Positions 42,930-53,039 of a stretch of 64,000 nucleotides of DNA are shown in pieces (position 1 is the first letter of the stretch; each line of letters begins with the position of its first letter). The notes beneath the pieces are model-generated. The model saw nothing but the letters and a program-made list of their open reading frames with translations, did no database searches and was not told the DNA's origin. The DNA is from Siphonodentalium dalli (lineage: Eukaryota; Mollusca; Scaphopoda; Gadilida; Siphonodentaliidae), in NCBI GenBank assembly GCA_032622095.1, contig CP136063.1, positions 282,095,426-282,159,425 of the forward strand, in the 5' to 3' direction. A program made the position numbers and the translations under genes.

Positions 42930-43295
42930 GATTTCAACTGTACAGTGGAGTTATATCCCTGTGAAAATAGCTCTCTTGGTATATGTCATCCACCAATAAA
43001 ATGCAATTAATGATACAAATGAGCTCTAATATTGGTGAAGAAATGACAATTCCTTCTGGATATTCATGTTCAATGTATTTTTATGTAACATTATTATATA
43101 TCTGGTGGATAAATAAGCAATATTTAAACCAAGAAATGACCTAATATGGTACACCTATAATATATAGGAGCCCAGTTCATGTGCCACCTATTTATTATAT
43201 AATTCAAAGATGGTCTTTTGCTTTTGTTCAGATCTATCTGGTTAAAAGATGGACACATTTTTGTTGGAATAAGTCTCCCATGTTGCCCTTTCGGC
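42930..43295. other. Intronic or intergenic, nothing recognised
   Basis: No repeats or exons were recognised. Confidence 0.4.
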
Positions 43296-43298
43296 TTG

Positions 43299-43335
43299 TC
43301 CCTGCTTCATCACATGACTTTCACATTATTAGCTC
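43299..43335 (+). repeat. Single diverged copy of the 38-bp minisatellite unit
   Basis: TCCCTGCTTCATCACATGAC, then TTTCACATTAT, matches the unit of the array at 46574. It is immediately followed by the K6 element. Confidence 0.85.
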
Positions 43336-44025
43336 ACCTGAGACGAAGTCTCTGGTGGAGCTATAGTCATCACTCCTCGTCCGTCGTCCGTCCGTCCGTC
43401 CATCCGTCTGTCGTCCGTCCGTCCGTCAACTTTTTAAAAAAACATCTTCTCCTCTGAAACCATCATACCGAATTGGTTCATATTTGGTGTGGATGTTCCC
43501 TAGGTGACTCTCATTCAGATTTGTTCAAATGACGTCACTGGGTCAAATAGTTGCGAAACCAGGGCCATAACTCTATTCCTCCATAGTAATTCTTACAACA
43601 ACTTCTTGTTCATAACCATTGTGCCGATTTAGCTAATATTTGGTATGGAGGGTCCTTGGGTGACTGGTGTTCAGATTTCTTCAAATGAGGTCACCCGGTC
43701 AATTAGTTGAGAAACCAGGGCCATAACTCAATAGTAATTCTTACAATGACTTCTTCTAAAAAAATATTGGGCCGATTTAGCTTATATTTGGTACTGAGGG
43801 ACCTTGGGTGACTGGGAATCAGATTTGTTCAAATTGGGTCACTGGGTCAAATAGGGGCAGAGCCAGGGACATTTCTAAAAACAAAAAATTAAATTTTTGC
43901 ATTTTGACCTTTAATTTTTGTTTAGGACACATCACAGTCTCATATTTCTTACCTACATTTTTCTTAGCATGTTCTTCATCTGTACGGATTTTGGTATTGT
44001 TTATTTAACCCCTTCCACTCTTGTT
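43330..44025 (+). mobile_element. K6, hairpin/GTCC/modular-core element
   Basis: The 5' hairpin is AGCTCACC ... GGTGGAGCT with an inner GAGACGAAGTCTC. A GTCCGTCCGTCC block follows, then three modules of about 130-150 bp (CCATCATACCGAATTGG-like, TATTTGGTATGGAGGG, TCAGATTTGTTCAAAT, GTCACTGGGTCAAATAG, CCAGGGCCATAAC). It ends ACTCTTGTT at 44017-44025. Confidence 0.7.
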
Positions 44026-44029
44026 TTGA

Positions 44030-44360
44030 TATAGAATTCATCCAAGACAGGATTACTCAAACATTTTTCATCTGATCAACACCAAATTTGGTATATGAAT
44101 TTTTGACACTTATATACAGATCAAGTTAAAATATGGGTTTGATCCGATATATTTTAACAGAGTTATGGCCATAATTCCCCAAAAAATAATAAAAAATTCA
44201 GGAACTCCTTGATCAATTTATGTAGCTATAGGCAGAGTCCCCAGGGAGTGTGTTCATGTCATTCATAATTTAAATGAGATTAATGGTGTTATCAATGAAG
44301 CACCCTTGTTGTTTACATTATCACTCAGTGGTCATTAAAATCAGATTAATTTCATTTTCT
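44030..44360. other. K2-like core fragment and unique sequence
   Basis: Positions 44040-44170 hold one K2-type module (CATCTGATCAACACCAAATT, GATCAAGTTAAAATATGGGT, AACAGAGTTATGGCC) without ends. The rest is unrecognised. Confidence 0.5.
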
Positions 44361-44361
44361 C

Positions 44362-44841
44362 CAAGAGTGTCTGGCATTTGTAGTATGAGGTTCCCAGAGG
44401 GTGAATTCATGTTGCTCCACACAGCAGGCTAGCATAACCAAATACACCCTCTGAGAACCTTATTCTGCTTAGGCCTCATCTTCTGGGAAATATCTAGAGT
44501 CTCAAGATCTCATTCTGCTTAGGCCTCATCTTCTGGGATGTATCTATAGTATCAAATTTACATTGTTGTTAGTTAAATTTCCCTTCTAGGAAGTTTCTGT
44601 ATCCCTTAATTTGCAGAAGATAAAATTCATGATTGAGGTGCCCAATGGGTGAACATCACCAATTTCAACTGGGTAACTTCAATCTTATTCTAGGTCTTCC
44701 ATAGCAGTTGAGGACCTTATCATAATGAGGTCCCCAGAGGGTGAATTTAGTGATACTAGCCCGCTGTGCAGGATAGTGTCACTAAATTCACCCTCTGGGG
44801 ACCTCATTCTGCAAATAACAGACAGACTATCTCAAGGCTTG
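44362..44841. mobile_element. P9, diverged P element
   Basis: The left end is decayed (CCAAGAGTGTCTGGC); the right end is CTATCTCAAGGCTTG. The motif CTTAGGCCTCATCTTCTGGG is duplicated in the left half. Confidence 0.75.
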
Positions 44842-45565
44842 ATTGTATAATACAGTGTGTTGCTTGAGGCCAGACATGCACAATGTAGGAACAGACATGC
44901 TTGTAGTGATGCTATCCCACATGGCGGGCTAGCATCACCACATTCACCATTTGGAGACCTCATTCTGCTTAGGCCTCATCTTCTGGGAAGTATCTATAGT
45001 ATCAAATTTACATTGTTGTTAGTTAAATTTCCCTTCTAGGAAGTTTCTATATCCCCTAATTTGCAGAAGATAAAATTCATAATTGAGGGGCCCAATGGGT
45101 GAACATCACCAACTTCAACTGGGGAAATTCAATTTTATTCTAGGTCTTCCATAGCAGTTGAGGGCCTTATCAGAATGAGGTCCCCAGAGGGTGAATTTAA
45201 AGCGTCACTATATTCACCCTCTGGGGACCTCATTCTGCAAATGACAGACACACTATCACACTATTTCAAGGCTTGTTGTATAATACATTGTGTTGCTTGA
45301 GGCCAGGCATGCACAATGTAGGAACAGACACGCTTTTTGTGATGCTATCCCGCACAGCAGGCTAGCATCACCAAATTCACCCTCTGGCGACCTCATTCTG
45401 CTTAGGCCTCATCTTCTGGGAAGTATCTATAGTATCAAATTTACATTGTTGTTAGTTAAATTTCCCTTCTAGGAAGTTTCTATATCCCCTAATTTGCAGA
45501 AGATAAAATTCATAAATGAGGTGCCCAATGGGTGAATATCACCAACTTCAACTGGGGAACTTAAT
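44842..45565. repeat. Tandemly repeated P-element unit, period about 433 bp
   Basis: The unit starts TTGTATAATACAGTGTGTTGC, contains CATGCACAATGTAGGAACAG and then a P element lacking its left end. Unit 1 runs 44842-45274 and unit 2 starts at 45275 and breaks off near 45565. The joint shows that flanking DNA and P sequence were co-duplicated after insertion. Confidence 0.75.
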
Positions 45566-45569
45566 TTTT

Positions 45570-46080
45570 ATCCTTATCAGATTTGTGAAAATGGGATCAC
45601 AAAGTCAAATAAGGGCAGAGCAAGAGACTTAACTATTTCACTACATAGTAATTCTTAAAATATGTTTGCAAGAACTAGTTGGCTTATATAGAATGGAATG
45701 TTCTTCCTTGACTGCAATTCAGATTTTTTTAATGGGGTCACCTGGTCAAATAGGGACCAAGCGAAGGACAGTTTCCCTCTTAATATGCTTCCTTCACAAG
45801 GACCATCAGGTCTATTTGACTGATATTTATGATATGTATGAAGGGTTCTTTGGTGTCTGGGATTCAAATTTATTCAGATGGAGTCACCAGGTTAAATAGG
45901 GTGGGACCAGGGACATAACTACATGTCTCTATAGTAATTCTTAAAATGTCTTCTCAAGAGAGGTTGGACTATTTAGCTTACATATAGTATGGAGGAATCA
46001 GGAGTATCCTTTAGTGACTGAGATTCAGATTTGTTAAAATGAGGTCAACCTGTCAAGAAATGGCAGGCTATGGGGAGTTA
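45570..46080 (+). mobile_element. K6-type core modules, fragment
   Basis: Three to four modules carry TCAGATTTGTGAAAATGGG, GGTCACCTGGTCAAATAGGG, ATAGTAATTCTTAAAATG, closely related to K6. The ends are missing. It could be the displaced remainder of a larger K array interrupted by the P copies. Confidence 0.6.
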
Positions 46081-46559
46081 ACACTTTTGTGTCTAATAAA
46101 ATCATTGAAATACCAAATTCATTAAAACATCTACCTTGGAACCACCTGACTGATTGGTCTGACATACATGTATTGTGTTTTTTGGTCCATGGATAATTGG
46201 GCTTCAAACATGTTTAAATGGTTTTAGAAAAAGGCGCTTGTGAGATTGGAAATTTCCAACAATTGAGAAAGTTTGAGGTGTCGGTTGTGAAATTCCAACC
46301 TAAGACTTGGGAGTCTGGATCCCGGTCGGGAGGGGACTTGTTGAGCTGGAGGAGGGGGGTGATCAGTAGTGTACAGTTGGCAATTTCAAGATGGATTTTT
46401 ACCAAGCTACATACTTGAAGTCTCTCTAGCCACATATCCTGTTTGAATCTACTTCTTTTAAAGTGATTATGAAAAGTGCTGACTGTTTTGGTCTCCAGAG
46501 TCCCAGTCTTATCAGTCTTTGCAGTCTGGTGAGCGACCCCACAGTCATTGACTGTCTTG
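46081..46559. other. Putative intron, nothing recognised
   Basis: A GC-richer patch at 46220-46420 is open in both a 66-codon + frame and a 73-codon - frame. It has no recognisable domain and no convincing splice pair, so it is not called as an exon. Confidence 0.45.
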
Positions 46560-46573
46560 TAATTTCAGGTATT

Positions 46574-47172
46574 CCCTGTTTCATCACATGACTTTCACAT
46601 TATAATTTAGTCCCTGTTTCATCACATGACTTTCACATTATAATTTAGTCCCTGTTTCATCACATGACTTTCACATTATAATTTAGTCCCTGTTTCATCA
46701 CATGACTTTCACATTATAATTTAGTCCCTGTTTCATCACATGACTTTCACATTATAATTTAGTCCCTGTTTCATCACATGACTTTCACATTATAATTTAG
46801 TCCCTGTTTCATCACATGACTTTCACATTATAATTTAGTCCCTGTTTCATCGCATGACTTTCACATTATAATTTAGTCCCTGTTTCATCGCATGACTTTC
46901 ACATTATAATTTAGTCCCTGTTTCATCGCATGACTTTCACATTATAATTTAGTCCCTGTTTCATCGCATGACTTTCACATTATAATTTAGTCCCTGTTTA
47001 ATCACATGACTTTCACATTATAATTTAGTTCCTGTTTCATCACATGACTTTCACATTATAATTTAGTCCCTGTTTCATCACATGACTTTCACATTATAAT
47101 TTAGTCCCTGTTTCATCACATGACTTTCACATTATAATTTAGTCCCTGTTTCATCGCATGACTTTCACATTA
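46574..47172 (+). repeat. 38-bp minisatellite abutting a splice acceptor, about 16 units
   Basis: The unit is CCCTGTTTCATCACATGACT, then TTCACATTATAATTTAGT. Variants are CATCGCATG (five units) and one TTTAATCAC. The array is bracketed by a perfect 14-bp direct repeat TAATTTCAGGTATT (46560-46573, 47173-47186), which is the acceptor and first bases of candidate exon 2. Every unit ends in an AG preceded by a pyrimidine/AT tract. Confidence 0.93.
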
Positions 47173-47181
47173 TAATTTCAG

Positions 47182-47270
47182 GTATTGGTGCTCTAATTGA
47201 ACCTACAAATTTGCTGCGTATACGCAACACCGCTCTCGGACAGTCTGCTCCGTCTCTGGTGGCCAATCCA
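47182..47270 (+). CDS. Candidate internal exon 2 of the same gene (89 bp)
   Basis: The acceptor TTATAATTTCAG ends at 47181 and the donor GTAAGTAG starts at 47271. After the split Ser codon the frame reads IGALIEPTNLLRIRNTALGQ, then SAPSLVANP (phase 1 in, phase 0 out), with no stop. The other two frames: one hits a stop after four codons, the other is open but lacks phase agreement with exon 1. GC content is above the flanks. The protein family is not recognised. The sequence just upstream is the minisatellite, so the functional acceptor is the last of two identical copies. Confidence 0.62.
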
Positions 47271-47344
47271 GTAAGTAGATCAGAACAAATCAGTCAAAGG
47301 GACCGAAGGCACTCATCATGGGTAAATTATGAAGTAAGTCGGGA

Positions 47345-47720
47345 TTTTTTTTACCCTGTGCCAATGCATTCTCTTATATATGCGAGTCGACCATAGGTCG
47401 CCTCGCATATATAAGAGAATGCATTGGCCTAACAATTTTTTATCATTTTTTTAAAATAAATGTTTCTTACAATTTTTAGGACATCAAATAAAAAAAAATC
47501 CATTACCCTGCAGGGAGCCCCACACATATATAGAAGCATATAGAAGAGTGTCGTCTGCTCATGTTTGTCTGGGGCTCTGTATGGGTGAAATTATAAAATT
47601 GTTAAAGAATATATTATTAAAATTGTAAAAAATTGTTAGGCCAATGCATTCTCTTATATATGCGAGGGGACCTATGGTCGACTCGCATATATAAGAGAAT
47701 GCATTGGCACAGGGTAAAAA
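47345..47720. mobile_element. N1, stand-alone hairpin-pair element containing I2
   Basis: CCCTGTG plus a 69-bp hairpin begins at 47354, and a second hairpin plus CACAGGG ends at 47714. TA flanks both (TTTA/CCCTG and CAGGG/TAAA). The flanking T and A runs extend the inverted end. Between them I2 (47506-47585: CCCTGCAGGGAGCCCCACAC ... GGGGCTCTGTATGGG) is inserted. It lies about 75 bases after the exon 2 donor. Confidence 0.75.
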
Positions 47721-47724
47721 ATGT

Positions 47725-48300
47725 CATGGGTAAATGTGTAGAAAACATATATTTTTGAAAAAACATCACCACTGAGAAGAACATGGAGAAATAGATAAAC
47801 TTTGTTCTTAATTTAATTATTGAAAATTTTCCATAATGAAATTTCGAGTAAACTAATACCGTGATTTTCAACGAATATTGCTACTTGTGTAGTAAGTTCA
47901 AATATTTTAGTCTGAATGTGATTATCAGAATATTTTCAGTGCTTTTGACCTTTTCCAATATTTACCGTCAAGTTTTGTTAAATTTTGTTATCTAATTGGA
48001 CTAATTGAACTTTTATCAATATTTCCACTGTTTAATAAATCTCATTATTAGAGAGTTATTAATAATGATAATAAGAATGAATACAATCTATATTTCATGT
48101 ACTTATTGATGATTGTTGTTTTACAGATTTTTATGTTATTTTGCATGAACCCACATCGAAGGCCATGAGTCTCTTTAAAATAGTTTGTTCCTTGCTTTGG
48201 ATTTCATAGAGGTCGATATCATTCCATGGCTCAGGGCTCAGAGATTTTAACAGAGCATTCAGTGTACTGTAGATTGATTTACATGGCAAACCTTCTTGGT
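47725..48300. other. Gene-free stretch, nothing recognised
   Basis: AT-rich sequence without transposon ends or exon signals. Confidence 0.4.
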
Positions 48301-48305
48301 ATTCC

Positions 48306-48647
48306 ATCCTTTCTACACTAAACGGATTCTCCCATTAGTTATAAAGTATATGTTGGACTGATCTATTATTCATTTGTAGGGGTGTTCGGGAAAATTGAGC
48401 AGACGACAGAGAGATGAAAAGATAGTAGAAGAGCAGAAATATTCCTATTTATTGGTGGGAAATGTTCAGATAATAAGTTCAAAAACAACATAGGTGGTTT
48501 GTTGAACTTAATATCTGAACATTTCCTAAGGCAACTACTCATCAATGAGTATTTAGCCCTTTGAGTGGCAGGGGCCGATCTCATCGGCCCTAAACCTACA
48601 AAATAAGTCGGTTAAAGAATATAAGAATAAATTAAAGTTGTAAAAAA

Positions 48648-48679
<32 letters not shown>

Positions 48680-48818
48680 CATTGTTAGGCCAATGCATTC
48701 TCTTATATATGCCAGGCGAACTATGGTCGACTCACATATATAAGAGAATGCATTGGCATAGGGTATATGGGTTGATACAAAAATCGACCTGGCACTCAAA
48801 GGGTTAGTACAGAAAGGG
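48306..48818 (+). mobile_element. D3, TTAA-type MITE split by B5
   Basis: The left end is CCTTTCTACACTAAACGG (first base decayed) and the right end ACAGAAAGGG with TTAA at 48819-48822. It contains the inverted pair AAATGTTCAGATAATAAGTT / AACTTAATATCTGAACATTT around 48460-48530. Confidence 0.8.
48557..48803 (-). mobile_element. B5, B element at a TTAG target
   Basis: The ends CCCTTTGAGTGGCAGG and TGGCACTCAAAGGG are flanked by TTAG on both sides (48553-48556, 48804-48807). Intact D copies read TATTTAGTATAG here, so TTAG is the original target and was duplicated. An unusually long A-run lies at 48653-48679. Confidence 0.9.
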
Positions 48819-48822
48819 TTAA

Positions 48823-49045
48823 AGTGATCTGCTCACATTGATATTTGGGTGAAGTTAAAGCCTTTTTATGCTGCCTCTTCTACTTAGAATTTCCTGATTA
48901 GTTCGGTTTCCAGATCGTTATGTTAGTTATTTCTACTCAGAAAATTCAGTTTTCTTGTTTCTAAGAAGTTCCAAAATAGCTATTATGTTTTAACGGACAT
49001 GTGGCTAAGCAGCGACTTTTGTTTGCTGTAGGAACAAGTAACACC
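48823..49045. other. K-like core fragment
   Basis: GATATTTGGGTGAAGTTAAAG, TTTTTATGCTGCC and TTTCCAGATCGTTATGTTAG resemble K modules in decayed form. No ends were seen. Confidence 0.4.
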
Positions 49046-49056
49046 AGAGGAGTATA

Positions 49057-49432
49057 CAGGGGCGCCGGAAGCATCCAAGGGCAGGGGGGGGGCAGAGCCT
49101 AAAAAAAGGGCACTTTTCCGCAAAAAAGGGCATTTTCTCCGCGAACTCGGGAAAATAACCATAAATTCATTGTGGCAAAAATCCCTATTTTAATGGTATT
49201 TGTCGGTTTTTATGGCCGTTTTGTGATAAAATTGACAAAAAATTAATATTCCTTGTGAAATTGGTGGTATTTGGACCAAAAAAGTCACATTTTGCTATAA
49301 AAACACGAGATTAAACACACAAAAAGCATTTTCTGTCTCCAGAAAAAGGGCAAGTCCTGCCCCCGCTCGCCCCCCTTGGTCAAGGGCAGGGGGGTCAGCT
49401 GCCCCCTCTGCCCCCCTCTTCCGGCGCCCCTG
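49057..49432. mobile_element. hAT-like MITE, CAGGGGCG type (376 bp)
   Basis: The inverted ends CAGGGGCGCCGGAAG are perfect over 15 bp, with a perfect 8-bp duplication GGAGTATA (49049-49056, 49433-49440). G-rich subterminal runs lie at each end and the interior is non-coding. CAGGGGCG ends with 8-bp duplications are characteristic of hAT elements. Confidence 0.93.
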
Positions 49433-49440
49433 GGAGTATA

Positions 49441-50055
49441 TGAACACTACCTCAGGCACTAAATCTATTAACCACCCAACAACATCAAGGTCATTAAATC
49501 TTAGAATGACAACATCAAAGTTGTAAAATCGGAATATATATAAAACAGAATGACATTGATTTAAAGACGTTGTAATATTGGAGGTTGTTTGTGCTGTAAA
49601 TACTATGTGGCCAAGTCTGCATATTGGAGCTTTTCTCCATCAAAATTACAATAAATTATGTTGTTGTAAATTTGTTTGATCTCTATATGTTACTTTAATA
49701 TTTGAAAACAGCATCAAAATCTCAGGAAATACTAATCACATCATTAACCCTTTCTGTACTAAATTCTAATTGACAAGTAGTTATCCCTTAGGAGATGTTC
49801 AGATAAAAAGTTCACTACAAATTTCATGATATCCGTCCGCATGCTGCACCATGATTAACTTGTTTGTCGAGGGTCTTTCCGTCCCGATCCATTTTTGCCC
49901 TCGAGCTTTTCTGAAACGAACCTGATGGAGTGTATTACTTCGACAAGATATCTGAGTCGATCTAGCATAAGATAATGTTTTATTACATGGTTGTTCCTAG
50001 AAGTACAGTGTTATTGCTGTTCCATATTTACAAATCCTTATGTTCCATACACATC
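49441..50055. other. Gene-free; D-family fragment at 49748-49815
   Basis: TTAACCCTTTCTGTACTAAA at 49744 begins a D left end that continues to TTCAGATAAAAAGTTCAC and then breaks off. The rest is unrecognised. Confidence 0.5.
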
Positions 50056-50062
50056 TCGTTAA

Positions 50063-50443
50063 CCCTTTACCCAACAGAAGGGCCCTGTGCCAATGCATTC
50101 TCTTATATATGCGAGTCGACCATAGGTCGCCTCGCATATATAAGAGAATGCATTGGCTTAACACATTAAAAATTATAAAATTGTTAAAGAATGTAAGAAA
50201 AAATGGTAAAAAATATTTTTTTTAGGCCAATGCATTCTCTTATATATGCGAGGCGACCTATGGTCGACTCGCATATATAAGAGAATGCATTGGCACAGGG
50301 CATAACTGTAACTATCACAATGTGGTCAAGGAGCCGGTTCCAATGATATCCATATTTGTATGGTTCTATTGAGACAGACCGAAGATATTTTAGGCTGTTG
50401 AAGCTTTATTTGGCCGGTTTTGGCCGGTTTGTTGGGTAAAGGG
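50063..50443 (-). mobile_element. A6, piggyBac-like MITE (inverted)
   Basis: TTAA is present at 50059-50062 and 50444-50447. Two hairpins and both terminal blocks are intact. Confidence 0.92.
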
Positions 50444-50612
50444 TTAATGTCAATTGATGTTTGCCTCAAACCATGAAACCGGAACTATAAAATAAAGCCA
50501 TCTCACCAGCTGATCTCACATGACAAAACAAGCTCTGTATATGCCTTAATAAATCTTGTAAGCCTGTATTTCTTAATGCACGGATTCTATGTTGGTAACC
50601 ATAGAATGTGAC

Positions 50613-50736
50613 GTGTGTTAATGGGTTTGTTGATACAGCACTTGTGACATCGTGGAAGGATAGAAATCGAGGCTGGGATTCTCATTCTATCTTCCATGCT
50701 AACACTCCTGCCATATCAACAGACCCATTAACACAC
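50613..50736. repeat. H family hairpin, copy 2
   Basis: The arms GTGTGTTAATGGGTTTGTTG and CAACAGACCCATTAACACAC bound a 75-nt loop. The partner copy is at 21190-21302. Confidence 0.75.
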
Positions 50737-50810
50737 TTGTGTCATTTTGTGTATTTATGACATAATAGGCAAAGAGGAAATTGGATCTGATAGCTCAAAG
50801 CAAGATACAC

Positions 50811-51439
50811 GGCCACCGTACCGGCTCCCTGGACTGACATGAACACCATACCGGCTCCCTGGACTGACACGACCACCATACTGGCTCCCTGGACTGACAT
50901 GAACACCATAATGGCTCCCTGGACTGACATGAACACCATAATGGCTCCCTGGACTGACATTAACACCTTAATGGATCCCTGGACTGGCACGACCACCATA
51001 CCAGCTCCCTGGACTGACATGAACACCATACCGGCTCCCTGGACTGACACGACTACCATACCGGCTCCCTGGACTGACATGAACACCATAATGGCTCCCT
51101 GGACTGACATTAACACCATAATGGCTCCCTGGACTGACATGAATACCATACCAGCTCCCTGGACTGACATGAACACCATACCGGCTCCCTGGACTGACAT
51201 TAACACCATAATGGCTCCCTGGACTGGCACGACCACCATACCGGCTCCCTGGACTGACATGAACACCATACCGTCTCTCTGGACTGACACGACCACCATA
51301 CCGGCTCCCTGGACTGACACGAACACCATACCGGTTCCCTGGACTGACATGAACACCATACCGGCTCCCTGGACTGACATGAACACCATACCAGCTCCCT
51401 GGACTGACACGACCACCACACCGGCTCCCTAGACTGGCA
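50811..51439. repeat. 30-bp minisatellite, about 21 units
   Basis: The unit is GGCTCCCTGGACTGACATGA, then ACACCATACC. Variable positions are ATGAAC / ACGACC / ATTAAC and CCGG / ATGG / CCAG. Because 30 is divisible by three, several frames on both strands stay open (197 codons on +, 225 and 184 on -). No splice or start context supports translation, so it is called a minisatellite. Confidence 0.92.
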
Positions 51440-51545
51440 GGATGCATTAAATTTTTGGTATACCAAACTCTAAACGGCCCTATGATCAGACCCCATGTCC
51501 ATATGGTCGCCAATGGACTCATGTTTAGGCATCATTCCTTTTTAG

Positions 51546-51600
51546 AATACATTGGTACAGGGTTTTCACAACATATCAGGAAGCTCCAGTCATGGAAGGG
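51546..51600 (+). mobile_element. C9, right-end fragment of a C element
   Basis: GGTACAGGGTTTTCACAACA ... CTCCAGTCATGGAAGGG is followed by TTAA. The rest is lost, possibly at the border with the 30-bp array. Confidence 0.7.
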
Positions 51601-51604
51601 TTAA

Positions 51605-52280
51605 TACCCACGAATCTGTACAGACAGTTCAGGGAAAGATACACCATCTCTGTCGCTGAGATATACATCTAGAAGTTAACTTTGTATCTATGTTGTTACT
51701 TCGTTGCCTTTAAAATAGAAGTCTTCAATTGATTTACATAACGTGAGAATTGTGGACTAATTTTTCAATCAGATCGTCCAGGGGTGAAATTTTATCCCGA
51801 GATATATTATGGAAAGAATCACAATGTTAAATCGACCAATCCTTGTTCCTCCCACATAGATTCCACTTGTGTAACGTGTCGGAAACACAGTAATTGAATA
51901 TGCTTTAGCGTGGAGAATCTCCGGCTTGATTGAATCAAGCTTTCACTTACAGTGTGAATACTAAGCAGTGGATATCGTCACCCATTCAGTTCGCCTCTTA
52001 TATCATGTTGGTTCGTGGGTATTAGTATTCTCTGAGATTGGACATCTTTTTAACAAATGCAATACTTGTCATTAACCCTGTATCAATGCTATCATGGTTA
52101 CTGCTTATGGGTGCTTCAGAAGTGGGGTGCTCACTTGTTAAGTTACTTGATATCCCATTCATTCAGTTATAGGGATGTTCAGATGATATTCGTCTGCTTA
52201 TATTCTGAGAACATCCCTACAAATGGAGAATAAGTTATTCCGCGGTGTGATTTTATTAACAGAATGGAGGAATCCATTCA
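51605..52280. other. Gene-free; D-like hairpin near 52170
   Basis: AGGGATGTTCAGATGATATT ... TATTCTGAGAACATCCCT at about 52172-52220 is an inverted pair related to the D interior. No exon was recognised. Confidence 0.45.
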
Positions 52281-52281
52281 C

Positions 52282-52876
52282 AATCAAAGGGATATATTTT
52301 GACACCGAGAAACAAAGGGATATATTTTAACACTGAGAATCTAAGGGATATATTGTAACACTGAGAATCAAAGGGATATATTTTAACACTGAGAATCAAA
52401 GGGATATATATTAACACCGAGAATCAAAGGGATATTTTAACACCGAGAATCAAAGGCATATATTTTAACACCGAGAATCAAGGGGATATATTATAACACC
52501 GAGAATCAAAGGGATATATTTTAGCACAGAGAATCAAAGGGATATTTTAACACCGATAATCAAAGGGATATATTTTAACACCGAGAATCAAAGGGGTACA
52601 TTGTAACACCGAGAATCAAAGGGATATATTTTAACACCGATAATCAAAGGAATATATTTTAACCCTGAGAATCAAAGGGATATATTTTAGCACCGAGAAT
52701 CAAAGGGATATTTTAACAGGGATATATTTTAACACCGAGAATCAAAGGGATATATTTTAACACCGAGAATCAAAAGGATATATTTTAACACCGAGAATCA
52801 AAGTGATATATTGTAACACTGAGAATCAAAGTGATATATTGTAACACCGAGAATCAAAGGGATATATTTTAACACC
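52282..52876 (+). repeat. 28-bp minisatellite, about 21 units
   Basis: The unit is AATCAAAGGGATATATTTTA, then ACACCGAG. Several units are shortened (GGGATATTTTAAC), one is a 24-bp form, and changes such as CACTGAG and TTGTAAC are shared by neighbours. Confidence 0.92.
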
Positions 52877-53039
52877 AATGAAGCATTACACCCCTGGAAT
52901 GGCTTCCACCCCTGGAATGGCTATCTCTGGGGTTAATTTCAGTTGCCCTTACCCATTATTACCCAAATAATGTCCATAAAAGTTAGTTGATAGATTCCAT
53001 GTAATTTATTTCGTAAAAAAATTATCCAATAAAGTATCA

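Noticed and set aside
46206-46435. GC-richer patch open on both strands
   Set aside because: It was considered as an exon, but no acceptor/donor pair keeps a frame compatible with the 40592 and 47182 exons.
46574-47172. Regular 38-bp repeats resembling a CRISPR array
   Set aside because: The units are contiguous without unique spacers, and the context is clearly eukaryotic. The same holds for the 26, 28 and 30-bp arrays.
50742-51432. 197- to 225-codon decapeptide-repeat proteins on both strands
   Set aside because: They arise from a 30-bp minisatellite without internal stops. No signal peptide, splice sites or unique coding flank support translation.
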